The translations under genes were made by a program, and so were the position numbers. A DNA stretch of 64,000 bases from contig NZ_CALPDF010000009.1 in the NCBI RefSeq assembly GCF_943193175.1, positions 60,099 through 124,098 of the forward strand, written 5' to 3'. A model generated the notes under the pieces. That model did no database searches, was not told the DNA's origin, and was given only the letters and a program-made list of their open reading frames with translations. The DNA is from Neobacillus muris. Lineage in GTDB: Bacteria > Bacillota > Bacilli > Bacillales > Cytobacillaceae. Of this stretch, positions 1 through 7,393 are shown one piece after another; positions within the stretch are counted from its first letter, which is position 1; each line of letters opens with the position of its first letter.

Positions 1-241
1 TAAACTCATAGAGGCTCCCCTTTTGGCTTTCGGGCAGAAAACCGCCATATTTTTGGGAGATATCTTCCCAAAACTTTGTGAGTTCAGATAAATCCAATGT
101 TTCCAGCTGAGCATCTACCAGTTCCTGAGGTGAGGAAGGAGTTTTCGAATCTTCATTATTCTCGACAGCTTGTACACCTGACGTAAAAAAAAACATAAAT
201 AGAACTATCATTATAGGAATGAACTGCAGCCTTTGCTTCAA
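1..241 (-). CDS. spoIIIAE: Stage III sporulation protein AE, N-terminal part (cut by window edge)
   Basis: This is the first 80 codons of a gene that runs off the left edge. The start is a TTG at 239-241, preceded by AGAGGTG at a 6-base spacing. The product opens with a signal peptide or membrane segment (residues about 4-20, ending near GVQA), then an acidic stretch and the start of a soluble segment (LVDAQLETLDLSELTKFW). SpoIIIAE is a polytopic membrane protein of the mother-cell half of the SpoIIIA-SpoIIQ channel joining mother cell and forespore. It follows spoIIIAD by 88 bases on the same strand, as in other bacilli. The assignment rests on operon position plus the N-terminal layout. Confidence 0.85.
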   Translation of the reverse strand, partial: MKQRLQFIPIMIVLFMFFFTSGVQAVENNEDSKTPSSPQELVDAQLETLDLSELTKFWEDISQKYGGFLPESQKGSLYEF

Positions 242-329
242 TGGTTACACCTCTTTAAAAACGCCAAGCGCTCCTCTCTTGCCATTAGTACTCCAGCGCT
301 CCGTTTTCTTTTTTACTTCAGTCCTGGTT

Positions 330-719
330 TTAACTTGGAATCAGCTTGATAATCGTCTCAATTAGCACCGTCAGGATCGGTATAGCCATGGCTAGAATGA
401 TGATTTTTCCTGCTAATTCAATTTTTGAAGCGATTGCTCCCTGGCCGGCATCCTTGGTAATCTGGACAGCAAATTCGGCTATGTAGGCAATTCCAATGAT
501 TTTGAGGATTGTTTCCACATAAACCATATTTACCTTTGCATTCAGCGCCAGCCGCTCGAGCATATGAATGATCTCATAAATTTTATCTACTAAAAAAAGA
601 AAGATGGAGCAGCCGACAAACACAATTAACAGGAAGGCAATGTTTGGTTTTTGCTCTTTAATAATTAAGGAGAGAAAGGTAGCAACCAGCGCTATTCCAA
701 CTATTTTAAGAATCTCAAT
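330..719 (-). CDS. spoIIIAD: Stage III sporulation protein AD; probable AUU start
   Basis: A small, very hydrophobic membrane protein of the SpoIIIA channel complex. The segment VNMVYVETILKIIGIAYIAE and the later DAGQGAIASKIELAGK are family hallmarks. The frame is open up to an ATG at 777-779, but that would lie 44 bases inside spoIIIAC with no ribosome site. A strong GGGAGGG lies just after the spoIIIAC stop, 7 bases before an ATT codon at 717-719. From there the protein is 129 residues, close to the roughly 133 of the B. subtilis protein. I therefore prefer the rare AUU start; an upstream ATG is the alternative. Confidence 0.85.
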   Translation of the reverse strand: MEILKIVGIALVATFLSLIIKEQKPNIAFLLIVFVGCSIFLFLVDKIYEIIHMLERLALNAKVNMVYVETILKIIGIAYIAEFAVQITKDAGQGAIASKIELAGKIIILAMAIPILTVLIETIIKLIPS

Positions 720-735
720 CGCAAAGCCCTCCCTT

Positions 736-939
736 CTATTGAAACAAAAACACCGATTTAATTTTTTGGAACAAATCACTCACAATCGATGCCACCTGGA
801 AAAGAATGTAGATGAATCCAAACAATGTCACCCATTGGGCATACTCTTTTTTGCCTACTTGATCCAGCACGGTATGAAGAAATGCCACAACAATTCCCAC
901 TCCGGCTATTTTAAAAATAATATCCACTTCTAAACCCAT
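736..939 (-). CDS. spoIIIAC: Stage III sporulation protein AC
   Basis: A 67-residue membrane protein with two hydrophobic helices, the usual size for SpoIIIAC, which resembles a phage-holin-like subunit of the SpoIIIA mother cell-forespore channel. The start ATG (MGLEVDIIFKIAGVG) is preceded by GGGGAAAAGCA. It lies 11 bases after spoIIIAB and 16 bases before the preferred spoIIIAD start, so it is co-transcribed. Expression is expected in the mother cell from the sigma-E promoter upstream of spoIIIAA. Confidence 0.93.
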   Translation of the reverse strand: MGLEVDIIFKIAGVGIVVAFLHTVLDQVGKKEYAQWVTLFGFIYILFQVASIVSDLFQKIKSVFLFQ

Positions 940-950
940 TGCTTTTCCCC

Positions 951-1466
951 CTAAAATAGTAGAATAATCAACAGCAAGCCTGACAAAAATCCCAGACTCT
1001 TGACCATTTTTTCGTATTTTGCCTGTGCTTGGACAGCTTCAGCTTCTTCTCTTTCTAAATGGGAAAGAGTCAGCATAATCTGCTTTTGCTGGGAAAAGCG
1101 ATCATGGCGCCCCAAGGTCTCTCCAAATTGCTTCATAATCTCAAATTCTGCTTTTTTGAGGGCCGTAGCATTCCAAACTTCTTTTAGACTGGACTGCCAG
1201 GCCTCCTTTACTGTCGTTTCAGTATCCATTAATTTTTGAGAAAAGGTGGAAAAGAAGGTGGAAAGCGGCTTAGACAATTGTTCTGCCAGCCTCCTTGCTG
1301 CCTCATGCAAGGGGGTGTGCCCATACATAATTTCTGCTTCAAGCGATTGCAAGGCGCTCCTTAACGCCCTTAACTGTTTGGGACGGTCACTAAAATGCCT
1401 GGAGGCCTCGAAGCCGGTCAATGTGGTGGCCACAATAATAAATATGGCGCCAATCAGTTTTACCAT
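951..1466 (-). CDS. spoIIIAB: Stage III sporulation protein AB
   Basis: A 171-residue protein with an N-terminal membrane helix (residues 3-20), a long helical soluble domain and a C-terminal hydrophobic tail (LGFLSGLLLIILLF). This is the layout of SpoIIIAB, a membrane protein related in fold to type II secretion GspF domains. The start ATG (MVKLIGAIFIIVAT) directly abuts the stop of spoIIIAA, which implies translational coupling. It works with SpoIIIAA as the motor side of the channel. No anomaly seen. Confidence 0.93.
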   Translation of the reverse strand: MVKLIGAIFIIVATTLTGFEASRHFSDRPKQLRALRSALQSLEAEIMYGHTPLHEAARRLAEQLSKPLSTFFSTFSQKLMDTETTVKEAWQSSLKEVWNATALKKAEFEIMKQFGETLGRHDRFSQQKQIMLTLSHLEREEAEAVQAQAKYEKMVKSLGFLSGLLLIILLF

Positions 1467-2384
1467 CTATGTCACACTCACTTTTTGCTTCAATTCTCTT
1501 CCGGATTCATCCAGTATATGAGTAATCGTTCCAGGACCATCGCTTCTATTAAGGACAACAAAACGCTGAAAAATTTTCTGGCTGATTATCTCTTTTAGCG
1601 TCGGCCTCCCCGTTATCTCTTCCAAGCTCGTCCCGTGCGTTGTCATGATCAGCTTAATTCCGGCATGGACAGCCTCCAGTATGGCCTCGGTGTCTTCCCA
1701 GCGGCCAATTTCATCCACAATTAACACCTCTGGACTCATGGAGCGGATCATCATCATCATTCCCTCCGCTTTTGGACAGGCATCCAGCACATCCAGGCGG
1801 TGCCCGAATGTTAATTGCGGAACCCCATTGACACATCCGGCAATTTCACTTCGTTCATCGACAATTCCAACCTTGCAGGCAGGAATATTTCTGCCGCCGG
1901 TTGAAATAATTCTGGCAATATCTCGAAGCAAGGTGGTCTTTCCTGTTTGAGGCGCTCCGATTACCATGGTATTCTGCCAGGTTCCGTTATATATAAATGG
2001 AATGATGCCTTGAGCGCTTCCGATTTTTTCCCTGGCGATTCGAATGTTAAATGACGAAACATCCCTAATCGCCTTTACCCTGCCTTCTTCCAAGATGACT
2101 TTTCCGGCCAGCCCTATTCGATGACCGCCGGAAACTGTTATATAACCTCGTTTAAGTTCCTCTTCCAGGGTATAGATCGAAAAGTGGCTGATTTTATTTA
2201 ACAAGTGAATGGCATCCTCCGGCTGAATGATATACGGCAAAAAACACGGGGTCCCCTTTATCGACAGCTCAATCGGCCGGTGAATTCTAATTCTGATTTC
2301 TTCCAATTCTTCTAGCTGTTTAGGAGGGATTTGTTTCATTTGTTCTGCAATGTTTTTTGGCAAAAAGCTTTGAATGGTTTCCAC
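1467..2384 (-). CDS. spoIIIAA: Stage III sporulation protein AA, ATPase
   Basis: The secretion-type ATPase of the SpoIIIA-SpoIIQ channel, a RecA/GspE-like fold acting on the mother-cell face. Seen: a Walker A motif GAPQTGKTT at about residues 143-151, a Walker B strand EVLIVDEIG, and the TTHGTSLEEI sensor region. The frame is open further upstream, but GTG at 2382-2384 has AAAGGAGG 7 bases before it and gives 305 residues, close to the roughly 307 of B. subtilis. First gene of the operon; spoIIIAB abuts it. In B. subtilis efp lies close upstream, while here about 10 kb of cytochrome genes intervene. Confidence 0.95.
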   Translation of the reverse strand: METIQSFLPKNIAEQMKQIPPKQLEELEEIRIRIHRPIELSIKGTPCFLPYIIQPEDAIHLLNKISHFSIYTLEEELKRGYITVSGGHRIGLAGKVILEEGRVKAIRDVSSFNIRIAREKIGSAQGIIPFIYNGTWQNTMVIGAPQTGKTTLLRDIARIISTGGRNIPACKVGIVDERSEIAGCVNGVPQLTFGHRLDVLDACPKAEGMMMMIRSMSPEVLIVDEIGRWEDTEAILEAVHAGIKLIMTTHGTSLEEITGRPTLKEIISQKIFQRFVVLNRSDGPGTITHILDESGRELKQKVSVT

Positions 2385-2497
2385 ATAGCTGCCTCCTTTA
2401 GTTCTTTGGCTTATTAAACACTTCTTTCGGATTCCATTTGGGATATCTTGCTTGTTTCGCATCCTTGTTACTGGCCTCTCTAGTATCTGCTATTTAA

Positions 2498-2526
2498 AAT
2501 GTATGCCTGCTTGGCCACATTATGAC
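2498..2526 (-). promoter_or_regulatory. Sigma-E-type promoter for the spoIIIA operon
   Basis: On the minus strand the sequence reads GTCATAAT, 13 bases, then CATACATT, about 115 bases before the spoIIIAA start. The second box matches the sigma-E -10 consensus CATACAmT at all but one ambiguous base. The first is a good sigma-E -35. Timing in the mother cell after engulfment fits the known biology. The match is by eye only. Confidence 0.65.
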
Positions 2527-2572
2527 TGTCAAATCACGCTATTCTTTTAATCTACTGATTGAATTTGCAAAC

Positions 2573-2610
2573 AAAAAAAGGATTGAACCTTAATAAAGGC
2601 CAATCCTTTT
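2573..2610 (-). terminator. Terminator at the end of the ccm operon
   Basis: A 10-bp perfect stem (AAAAGGATTG and its complement) with a 15-base loop is followed, on the minus strand, by a run of T. It lies just after the ResA/CcmG gene and separates the ccm operon from the spoIIIA promoter. Confidence 0.85.
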
Positions 2611-2614
2611 CCTA

Positions 2615-3124
2615 TTAGTTGTCGTATTTTTTTGCCCAGTTGTATAACTGCATTTCCGTTACCGGACCGTTATAATGTTCTCTGATGACTCCCTGTTTAT
2701 CAATGACAAAGGTTTCCGGCTGTCCCGTTACATTAAACTGCTTTGCCACCTTGGCGTTATAATCAAAGAGATACGTCATTTTGTCTTTATTGTTTTCAGA
2801 AACCTTTTTGATACGATCAATGGTTTCACCACGATTTATCATCAGTAAAGGATATTTGTTCCCATAATCCTTTTGAAAGGCCGCCAGCTCTGGAAATTCT
2901 TCCTTACATGGAGCACACCAGCTCGCAAAGTAATTCAAAATCACCACTTCGCCTTTATAATCCGAAAGTTTGGTTGTACTCCCATCATAATTTGGCAGTT
3001 CGAATTTATAAGCCTGGTCACCTACATCCGTGTGTTTTCCTTTTGTGACCAAGCTATATCCAAAAAAACCAAACATGCTAATAATTAGAATCAACACGAG
3101 TGATTTAATGATCGGTTTCTTCAT
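2615..3124 (-). CDS. ResA/CcmG-like membrane-anchored thiol-disulfide oxidoreductase
   Basis: An extracytoplasmic thioredoxin-fold protein that reduces disulfides, here most likely those of apocytochrome c before heme attachment. The 169-residue protein (ATG at 3122-3124 with GGGGAGG upstream) has an N-terminal membrane anchor (residues 7-25), a WCAPC active site with Cys70 and Cys73, and a cis-proline in GQPETF (Pro136). The sequence resembles Bacillus ResA, but it is the last gene of a System I ccm operon, where CcmG/DsbE is expected. An earlier in-frame start exists at 3148 without a better ribosome site. Confidence 0.9.
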   Translation of the reverse strand: MKKPIIKSLVLILIISMFGFFGYSLVTKGKHTDVGDQAYKFELPNYDGSTTKLSDYKGEVVILNYFASWCAPCKEEFPELAAFQKDYGNKYPLLMINRGETIDRIKKVSENNKDKMTYLFDYNAKVAKQFNVTGQPETFVIDKQGVIREHYNGPVTEMQLYNWAKKYDN

Positions 3125-3194
3125 CGTATCGCCTCCCCTACCACCCATGGGTATTGTACGAAATACGCCGGCGTAATCGCCAGCCTAATTCAAT

Positions 3195-3326
3195 TTATTT
3201 CTCCAGCAGTTTTAAAAATTCAATTTCCTTCTTCAGTTTGCTTTGTTTTCTGTCCAGAATAAAAATATAGCCAAAAATAACAACCCAGGCAACCGTATAT
3301 GCGGCATACATATATTGATAATTCAT
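3195..3326 (-). CDS. ccmD: CcmD-like small membrane protein (43 aa)
   Basis: A short gene between ccmC and the ResA/CcmG gene. ATG at 3324-3326 is preceded by AGGAGG at an ideal distance. The product has one membrane helix (about residues 8-24, TVAWVVIFGYIFILD) followed by a basic, charged helix (RKQSKLKKEIEFLKLL). That is the topology of CcmD, the small subunit that stabilises the CcmABC transporter and helps release holo-CcmE. Position right after ccmC matches ccmD in other System I operons. Sequence conservation in this family is weak, so the call leans on size, topology and place. Confidence 0.8.
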   Translation of the reverse strand: MNYQYMYAAYTVAWVVIFGYIFILDRKQSKLKKEIEFLKLLEK

Positions 3327-3337
3327 CTTAATTCCTC

Positions 3338-4099
3338 CTAATTTTCCATATCTGCTCTTAATTTTTCTTTGTAATGCTCTACCTTTATTTTCATATTTTC
3401 AAGTGTGACACCCTTATTTAACAGATAACCATAAAGAACAGTGAAAGCTAGTATCGAAATTAACAATGCGGCAAGCATGGTAGGGGCTATGCCGCCTCCT
3501 GATTGGTCCGATCCTTCACCAAATACGACCGGATGCAATTTTGTCTGCCACCAGCGAATGGCAAAGAATACGATCGGAACATCCACAAACCCAATAATGC
3601 CAAAGACAGACGCCAGCCTTGCCTTTTTATCCCAAACTCCATCCATTTGGCGAATCATAATGTAAGCAATGTAAATAAAAAATAGAATCAGGGTGGTAAT
3701 CAGCCTCGGCTCCCAAACCCACCATGTGTTCCACGCTGACTTCGCCCAAATGGGACCTGTTGTTAAAACAATGATGGTGAATACAACACCAATTTCCGCT
3801 GACACATAGGCATATGTATCAAATATCCTTTGTCGTTTTACTAGAAACAGAATACTAAACACACAAGTTACAAAAAAGGCAAAAAAGGCAACCCACGCGG
3901 AACTTACATGGAAATAAAAGATTTTTTGGGCAGCGCCCATTGTTTTTTCTTCCTCTGCATAAAGGAAGATAAAATAGATTGACGTCAACATTGTCACAAT
4001 GGTACTGCCCAATAATACCTTTGGCAGATACGAGCGCTTCGTTTCCGAAAGCTTTGTTTCAGGGAGCACCGGTTTTTCACGTTCTAGATTCATACTCAT
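3338..4099 (-). CDS. ccmC: Heme-handling membrane protein CcmC
   Basis: A 253-residue integral membrane protein with about six hydrophobic segments. It carries a tryptophan-rich WWD-type signature, WNTWWVWEPRL (about residues 123-132), and flanking histidines in FYFHV (His64) and KLHP (His189), the usual external heme ligands. CcmC presents heme to the chaperone CcmE. Start ATG at 4097-4099 follows GGAGG by 8 bases. The N-terminal cytoplasmic tail of about 25 polar residues is longer than in proteobacterial CcmC. It sits between ccmB and ccmD, the canonical order. Confidence 0.93.
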   Translation of the reverse strand: MSMNLEREKPVLPETKLSETKRSYLPKVLLGSTIVTMLTSIYFIFLYAEEEKTMGAAQKIFYFHVSSAWVAFFAFFVTCVFSILFLVKRQRIFDTYAYVSAEIGVVFTIIVLTTGPIWAKSAWNTWWVWEPRLITTLILFFIYIAYIMIRQMDGVWDKKARLASVFGIIGFVDVPIVFFAIRWWQTKLHPVVFGEGSDQSGGGIAPTMLAALLISILAFTVLYGYLLNKGVTLENMKIKVEHYKEKLRADMEN

Positions 4100-4102
4100 T
4101 GC

Positions 4103-4783
4103 TTAAACCTCCAGCACATAATCAATTAAAAATAATGAAATGACAAAGAAAATAACATCATAGGATGCAACCATCTGGGTCCATGCCAGTGCACTCGATA
4201 ATTTGCTCATATCTGATAAAATGATCCTAGTTGCCTGGGTAACCCCGATCAGAACTGGACTTGCAATTGGAAACAGCAATAAAGGAAGCAGCATTTCACT
4301 GCTTTTTGAATTCCCGGCCAACGCTGCTAAAAACGTTCCGATGGAAACAAAACCAAAGCTGCCAACAAAAATAATCAGAATAAAATAAGGGATACTTCCT
4401 GCCATGTTAAAATCAAACAGCAAAAACAAAAACGGAATCGCAATGATCTCAACAATGATAATCATCGTGAAGTTGGATAAGAATTTCCCTAAAAAAATGC
4501 CAGCTGGCGCCATGGGTGCCACTAATAAGGCATGCAAGGTTTCATTTCGCTGTTCTGAAACAATGGATCGGTTTAAGCCCAAAACACCAGCGAACACGAT
4601 AATAACCCAAATAATTCCCGGGATCACGGCCTTTGTCATATTATTGGAAGGGTCAAAAGCAAAGCTGAATACCACAATCACCAAACTGGCAAAAATAATC
4701 TGGGTGACAAGCACCTGTTTCGTTTTCCATTCAGAAAACAAATCTTTTTTTGCCAGCAGGAGGGAAGATTTTAATAGGTTCAT
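4103..4783 (-). CDS. ccmB: Heme exporter permease CcmB
   Basis: A 226-residue membrane protein with six hydrophobic segments. The conserved region FAGVLGLNRSIVSEQRNETLHALLVAPM is characteristic of the CcmB family of ABC-2-type permeases. With CcmA it forms the ABC transporter that drives release of holo-CcmE from CcmC. Its ATG overlaps the TGA of ccmA (ATGA), so translation is coupled, and ccmC starts just past its stop. No anomaly seen. Confidence 0.93.
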   Translation of the reverse strand: MNLLKSSLLLAKKDLFSEWKTKQVLVTQIIFASLVIVVFSFAFDPSNNMTKAVIPGIIWVIIVFAGVLGLNRSIVSEQRNETLHALLVAPMAPAGIFLGKFLSNFTMIIIVEIIAIPFLFLLFDFNMAGSIPYFILIIFVGSFGFVSIGTFLAALAGNSKSSEMLLPLLLFPIASPVLIGVTQATRIILSDMSKLSSALAWTQMVASYDVIFFVISLFLIDYVLEV

Positions 4784-5484
4784 GAAACTCCCTCCATCTG
4801 AATCTTATACTTTTCAGTTACCATTCCCAAAGATTGATCTTTCACTGTAAAATCATCCACTATTTTTCCATTTTTTAAGATAATAATCCGATCACAGATT
4901 TCGGCTGCCTGCTTAAAATCATGGGTGACCATTAATGTGGTCGTCCCTTTTTCTTTCATAGAAAGGATGACATTGTTTAAGATCGTCATTGCTCCCTGAT
5001 CCAGGCCAGTATGCGGTTCATCCAAAAGCAGAATTTCCGGGTTGTGGATTATCGCTCTGGCTATGGCTATTCTTTGAATCATCCCGCGCGAAAAGTTTTT
5101 TACTGGGTCATGTAAAAAGTAAGATAACTCTACCTCTTTTACTAGTTGAATGGCACGCTCTTCCGCGTTATCCACTCTGTATAATTTTCCAAAAAAAACA
5201 AGATTCTCCAGTGGTGAATAATGGTCATAAAGTAAGCTTGCATGGGGCAAATAACCGATGCTTTTTTTTACTTCATTGGCATTTTTCCTCAAGTCGAGCC
5301 CCTTCATCTTGACTAACCCGGAAGTGGGTTTAATCAAGCCTGCCATAATCTTTAAAAGTGTACTTTTACCAGCTCCATTTGGTCCCAGGATGGCTAATGT
5401 TTCTCCTTTTTTTACCTTGAGGTCAATGCCGCGCAAAATCAACTTATTGTCCGCTTGCTTTGTCAGCTTGGTTATGTCTATCAT
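4780..5484 (-). CDS. ccmA: Heme exporter ATP-binding protein CcmA
   Basis: ABC-type ATPase of 234 residues. Walker A GPNGAGKST (residues 34-42), the Q-loop region near YLPHASLLYDH, a signature NFSRGMIQR, Walker B EILLLDEPHTGLD and the H-loop MVTHD are all present. It pairs with CcmB and powers heme-chaperone turnover. The start chosen is ATG at 5482-5484 (MIDITKLTKQ), with GGGAGGG at good distance. An upstream in-frame start at 5517 would overlap the previous gene. The family assignment as CcmA rather than another ABC ATPase follows from the operon. Confidence 0.92.
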   Translation of the reverse strand: MIDITKLTKQADNKLILRGIDLKVKKGETLAILGPNGAGKSTLLKIMAGLIKPTSGLVKMKGLDLRKNANEVKKSIGYLPHASLLYDHYSPLENLVFFGKLYRVDNAEERAIQLVKEVELSYFLHDPVKNFSRGMIQRIAIARAIIHNPEILLLDEPHTGLDQGAMTILNNVILSMKEKGTTTLMVTHDFKQAAEICDRIIILKNGKIVDDFTVKDQSLGMVTEKYKIQMEGVS

Positions 5485-5509
5485 TTGCAGTCCCTCCCAT
5501 ACTAGCAAG

Positions 5510-6505
5510 CTACTCAATGAATTGGCGCAAACTTAATTTCACCTGCACTAAATGCTGTTTATAGGCATTAAGCTTTGCCTGATATTCTTCTTCGTTCAGC
5601 TTACCATCACCAAAGGTTTCTTCTAATTCGATAATTTTATCCATAATCGCTTTTTGTTTGGACATGAGCAGTTTAAAGGCCTTCTCTTCCTTATCTGCTC
5701 CTAGACGTTCCTGGTCTAATCTAGCTTTCCTTCTAAAATATATAAAGTAGGAAACCCCTGCTATGATGATGGCTCCCATGATGATCAAAAACACATGCGG
5801 ATTAAATCGGTGCAATGGTGATTGGGCCCACATTCTTAAGTGTCCGGGGTTATGGAAAGCAGGTGCGGTATGTGTGACAGAGCTGGTGCTTTGATTTGTT
5901 CCATCGGTCTCCGCCTGCACGGCATCATCACTTTTAGGCTGAACGTCCTTGTTATAGACCATCGTAAACGTCTGGTCCGCCTTGATATTTTCAATACTGT
6001 AACCCCAATAGTTTTGATCATCAAATTTGAAAAGCCCTTGGCTGGTAAAATCCATTCCTTTTATTTCAATACTTCCCATACCCTCCGGCACTAGAATTTG
6101 GAACAACTGTACCGGATAGTCTACAGTGAGTTTGATCTCCTCCCCTTTTTCGACCCTGTAACTGTAAGGCAGTACCATGGTTTGATTGGCAGGTATTGGA
6201 GTAGTGGTAATAAAACCAGTTTCTGTCTGTTTAAAGGCAATTGTGTTATCTGAAAAATTTAAGTCCTTCATCCCTTTCGGAAGGGTTACCTTCAGTACTG
6301 CCTCGCCTTCTCCATCACCTTTATATTCCTGATCAGATGTATTGGAATAGTTCACCATGTACATCATATTGGTGGATCCATCCTCCCCGGGACTGACAAC
6401 AAGATAATCCATATCAATCACAATGTTAGAGTCAGATGCTGCTTTACCATAAATAGGGAAAAGCAACAGCAAGCCAAGGAGGAATACGGGGATTTTCTTA
6501 ATCAC
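5510..6505 (-). CDS. Membrane-anchored extracytoplasmic protein of the ccm operon, unknown function
   Basis: I do not recognise this 331-residue protein. It has a signal peptide (residues 1-22, ending GKAAS), an extracytoplasmic beta-rich domain of about 200 residues, one membrane helix (about 241-259, HVFLIIMGAIIIAGVSYFIYF), and a charged cytoplasmic tail ending with a helix-turn motif FGDGKLNEEEYQAKL. The tail resembles short SHOCT-like C-terminal domains. It overlaps ccmI-like by 4 bases and is followed by ccmA, so it is firmly in the operon. A similar architecture is found in the first gene of the operon (9870-10931). A role in apocytochrome or heme presentation is inference. Confidence 0.85.
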   Translation of the reverse strand: MIKKIPVFLLGLLLLFPIYGKAASDSNIVIDMDYLVVSPGEDGSTNMMYMVNYSNTSDQEYKGDGEGEAVLKVTLPKGMKDLNFSDNTIAFKQTETGFITTTPIPANQTMVLPYSYRVEKGEEIKLTVDYPVQLFQILVPEGMGSIEIKGMDFTSQGLFKFDDQNYWGYSIENIKADQTFTMVYNKDVQPKSDDAVQAETDGTNQSTSSVTHTAPAFHNPGHLRMWAQSPLHRFNPHVFLIIMGAIIIAGVSYFIYFRRKARLDQERLGADKEEKAFKLLMSKQKAIMDKIIELEETFGDGKLNEEEYQAKLNAYKQHLVQVKLSLRQFIE

Positions 6506-6885
6506 TTTACATCCCCCTTTTGCTTCCTGTAGGATTTCATTTGTTCTTCAATTTCTTTTTCCACTTCATCCATTAACTCTTGGTCAATGCTGACTGTCTG
6601 CAGTTGTTCTTCTTCCTGCAAAATGTTCGCAATTTCCACCTCATATTGCTTTTTTAAATTTTTGTAATCGGTATGAGAAATCTTATCCATTTTGTACTCG
6701 AATTCCAATTCATTTAAAGTCGTTAGCAGGGACTCTTTTGTTGCTGATAAATCCTGGCTGCCTGGCCTAAAATGAAAGTAAGTGTCCCACTTAAACATCG
6801 GGGATAAGATTAAAAATAGGCAAACTAACACTAACGCAGCAGTAAATATTATGGAAACAATGGAGATATCCGGCATAATGTTCAC
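6502..6885 (-). CDS. CcmI-like membrane-anchored coiled-coil protein
   Basis: A 127-residue protein with one N-terminal membrane helix (about residues 10-30) and a long charged helical tail rich in Glu and Lys (DELMDEVEKEIEEQMK type). It lies between the CcmH-like and the unknown anchored protein. CcmI (or the second half of CycH/NrfG) in System I has an N-terminal membrane part with a coiled coil before its TPR domain. Here the TPR is absent, so this would be a minimal CcmI. The motif MDKISHTDYKNLKKQYE resembles the Y-containing helix-turn motif in the two other uncharacterised proteins of the operon. Function is inferred from place only. Confidence 0.75.
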   Translation of the reverse strand: MNIMPDISIVSIIFTAALVLVCLFLILSPMFKWDTYFHFRPGSQDLSATKESLLTTLNELEFEYKMDKISHTDYKNLKKQYEVEIANILQEEEQLQTVSIDQELMDEVEKEIEEQMKSYRKQKGDVK

Positions 6886-6888
6886 ATC

Positions 6889-7392
6889 CTAAAGATACTT
6901 TTTACGTTCTTCATCAATTAAGGATGATAGGATTTCATCCTCAACTTCTTCTTCGATATTCTGCTCAACTGCAGCTGTCTCCTCAGGGCCATTTCTCTTG
7001 ACCCACTTACGGATGACAAAAAATAATCCGGCTCCAGCGATGCCTAAAGCTGCAAAAGGAAGAATCCAAGCCGTCAAACTAAACCCGCTTTTTTCAGGAG
7101 CGGTCAGTATTTCCTCTCCATAGATGTTGACATAATAATCTCGGATTTTATCTTTATCCCAGCCTTTATTCATCATATCAACTAGATCTTTCTTAAACTC
7201 TTTGGTTTCACTGCATGTGTTTGGGTCACATTCATAATGATCCTGCCCACATCCGCAAGTGCAGCGAAACTGCGATGCGACAGCCTTGAACTCGGCAGAT
7301 TTGTAATCAATTTCTGCTGCCTTTACTTGTATGATTGAGGTTTGTAATAAGATGAAAATCAAAAGAAAAGCTAAATAGAATTTCCTTTTCAT
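6889..7392 (-). CDS. ccmH: CcmH-like apocytochrome thiol protein with unusual Cys-rich motif
   Basis: A 167-residue exported protein: signal peptide (residues 5-26, ending VKAAE), a small helical domain, one membrane helix (about 108-127), and an acidic cytoplasmic tail. The helical segment DLVDMMNKGWDKDKIRDYYVNIYGEEIL is clearly CcmH. CcmH normally has a single LRCxxCQ redox motif; here the site is FRCTCGCGQDHYEC followed by DPNTC (Cys44, 46, 48, 55, 60). ATG at 7390-7392 lies one base past the ccmF stop, with GAGGTGG inside ccmF. It is predicted to reduce or hold apocytochrome CxxCH for CcmF. Confidence 0.88.
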   Translation of the reverse strand: MKRKFYLAFLLIFILLQTSIIQVKAAEIDYKSAEFKAVASQFRCTCGCGQDHYECDPNTCSETKEFKKDLVDMMNKGWDKDKIRDYYVNIYGEEILTAPEKSGFSLTAWILPFAALGIAGAGLFFVIRKWVKRNGPEETAAVEQNIEEEVEDEILSSLIDEERKKYL

Positions 7393-7393
7393 G

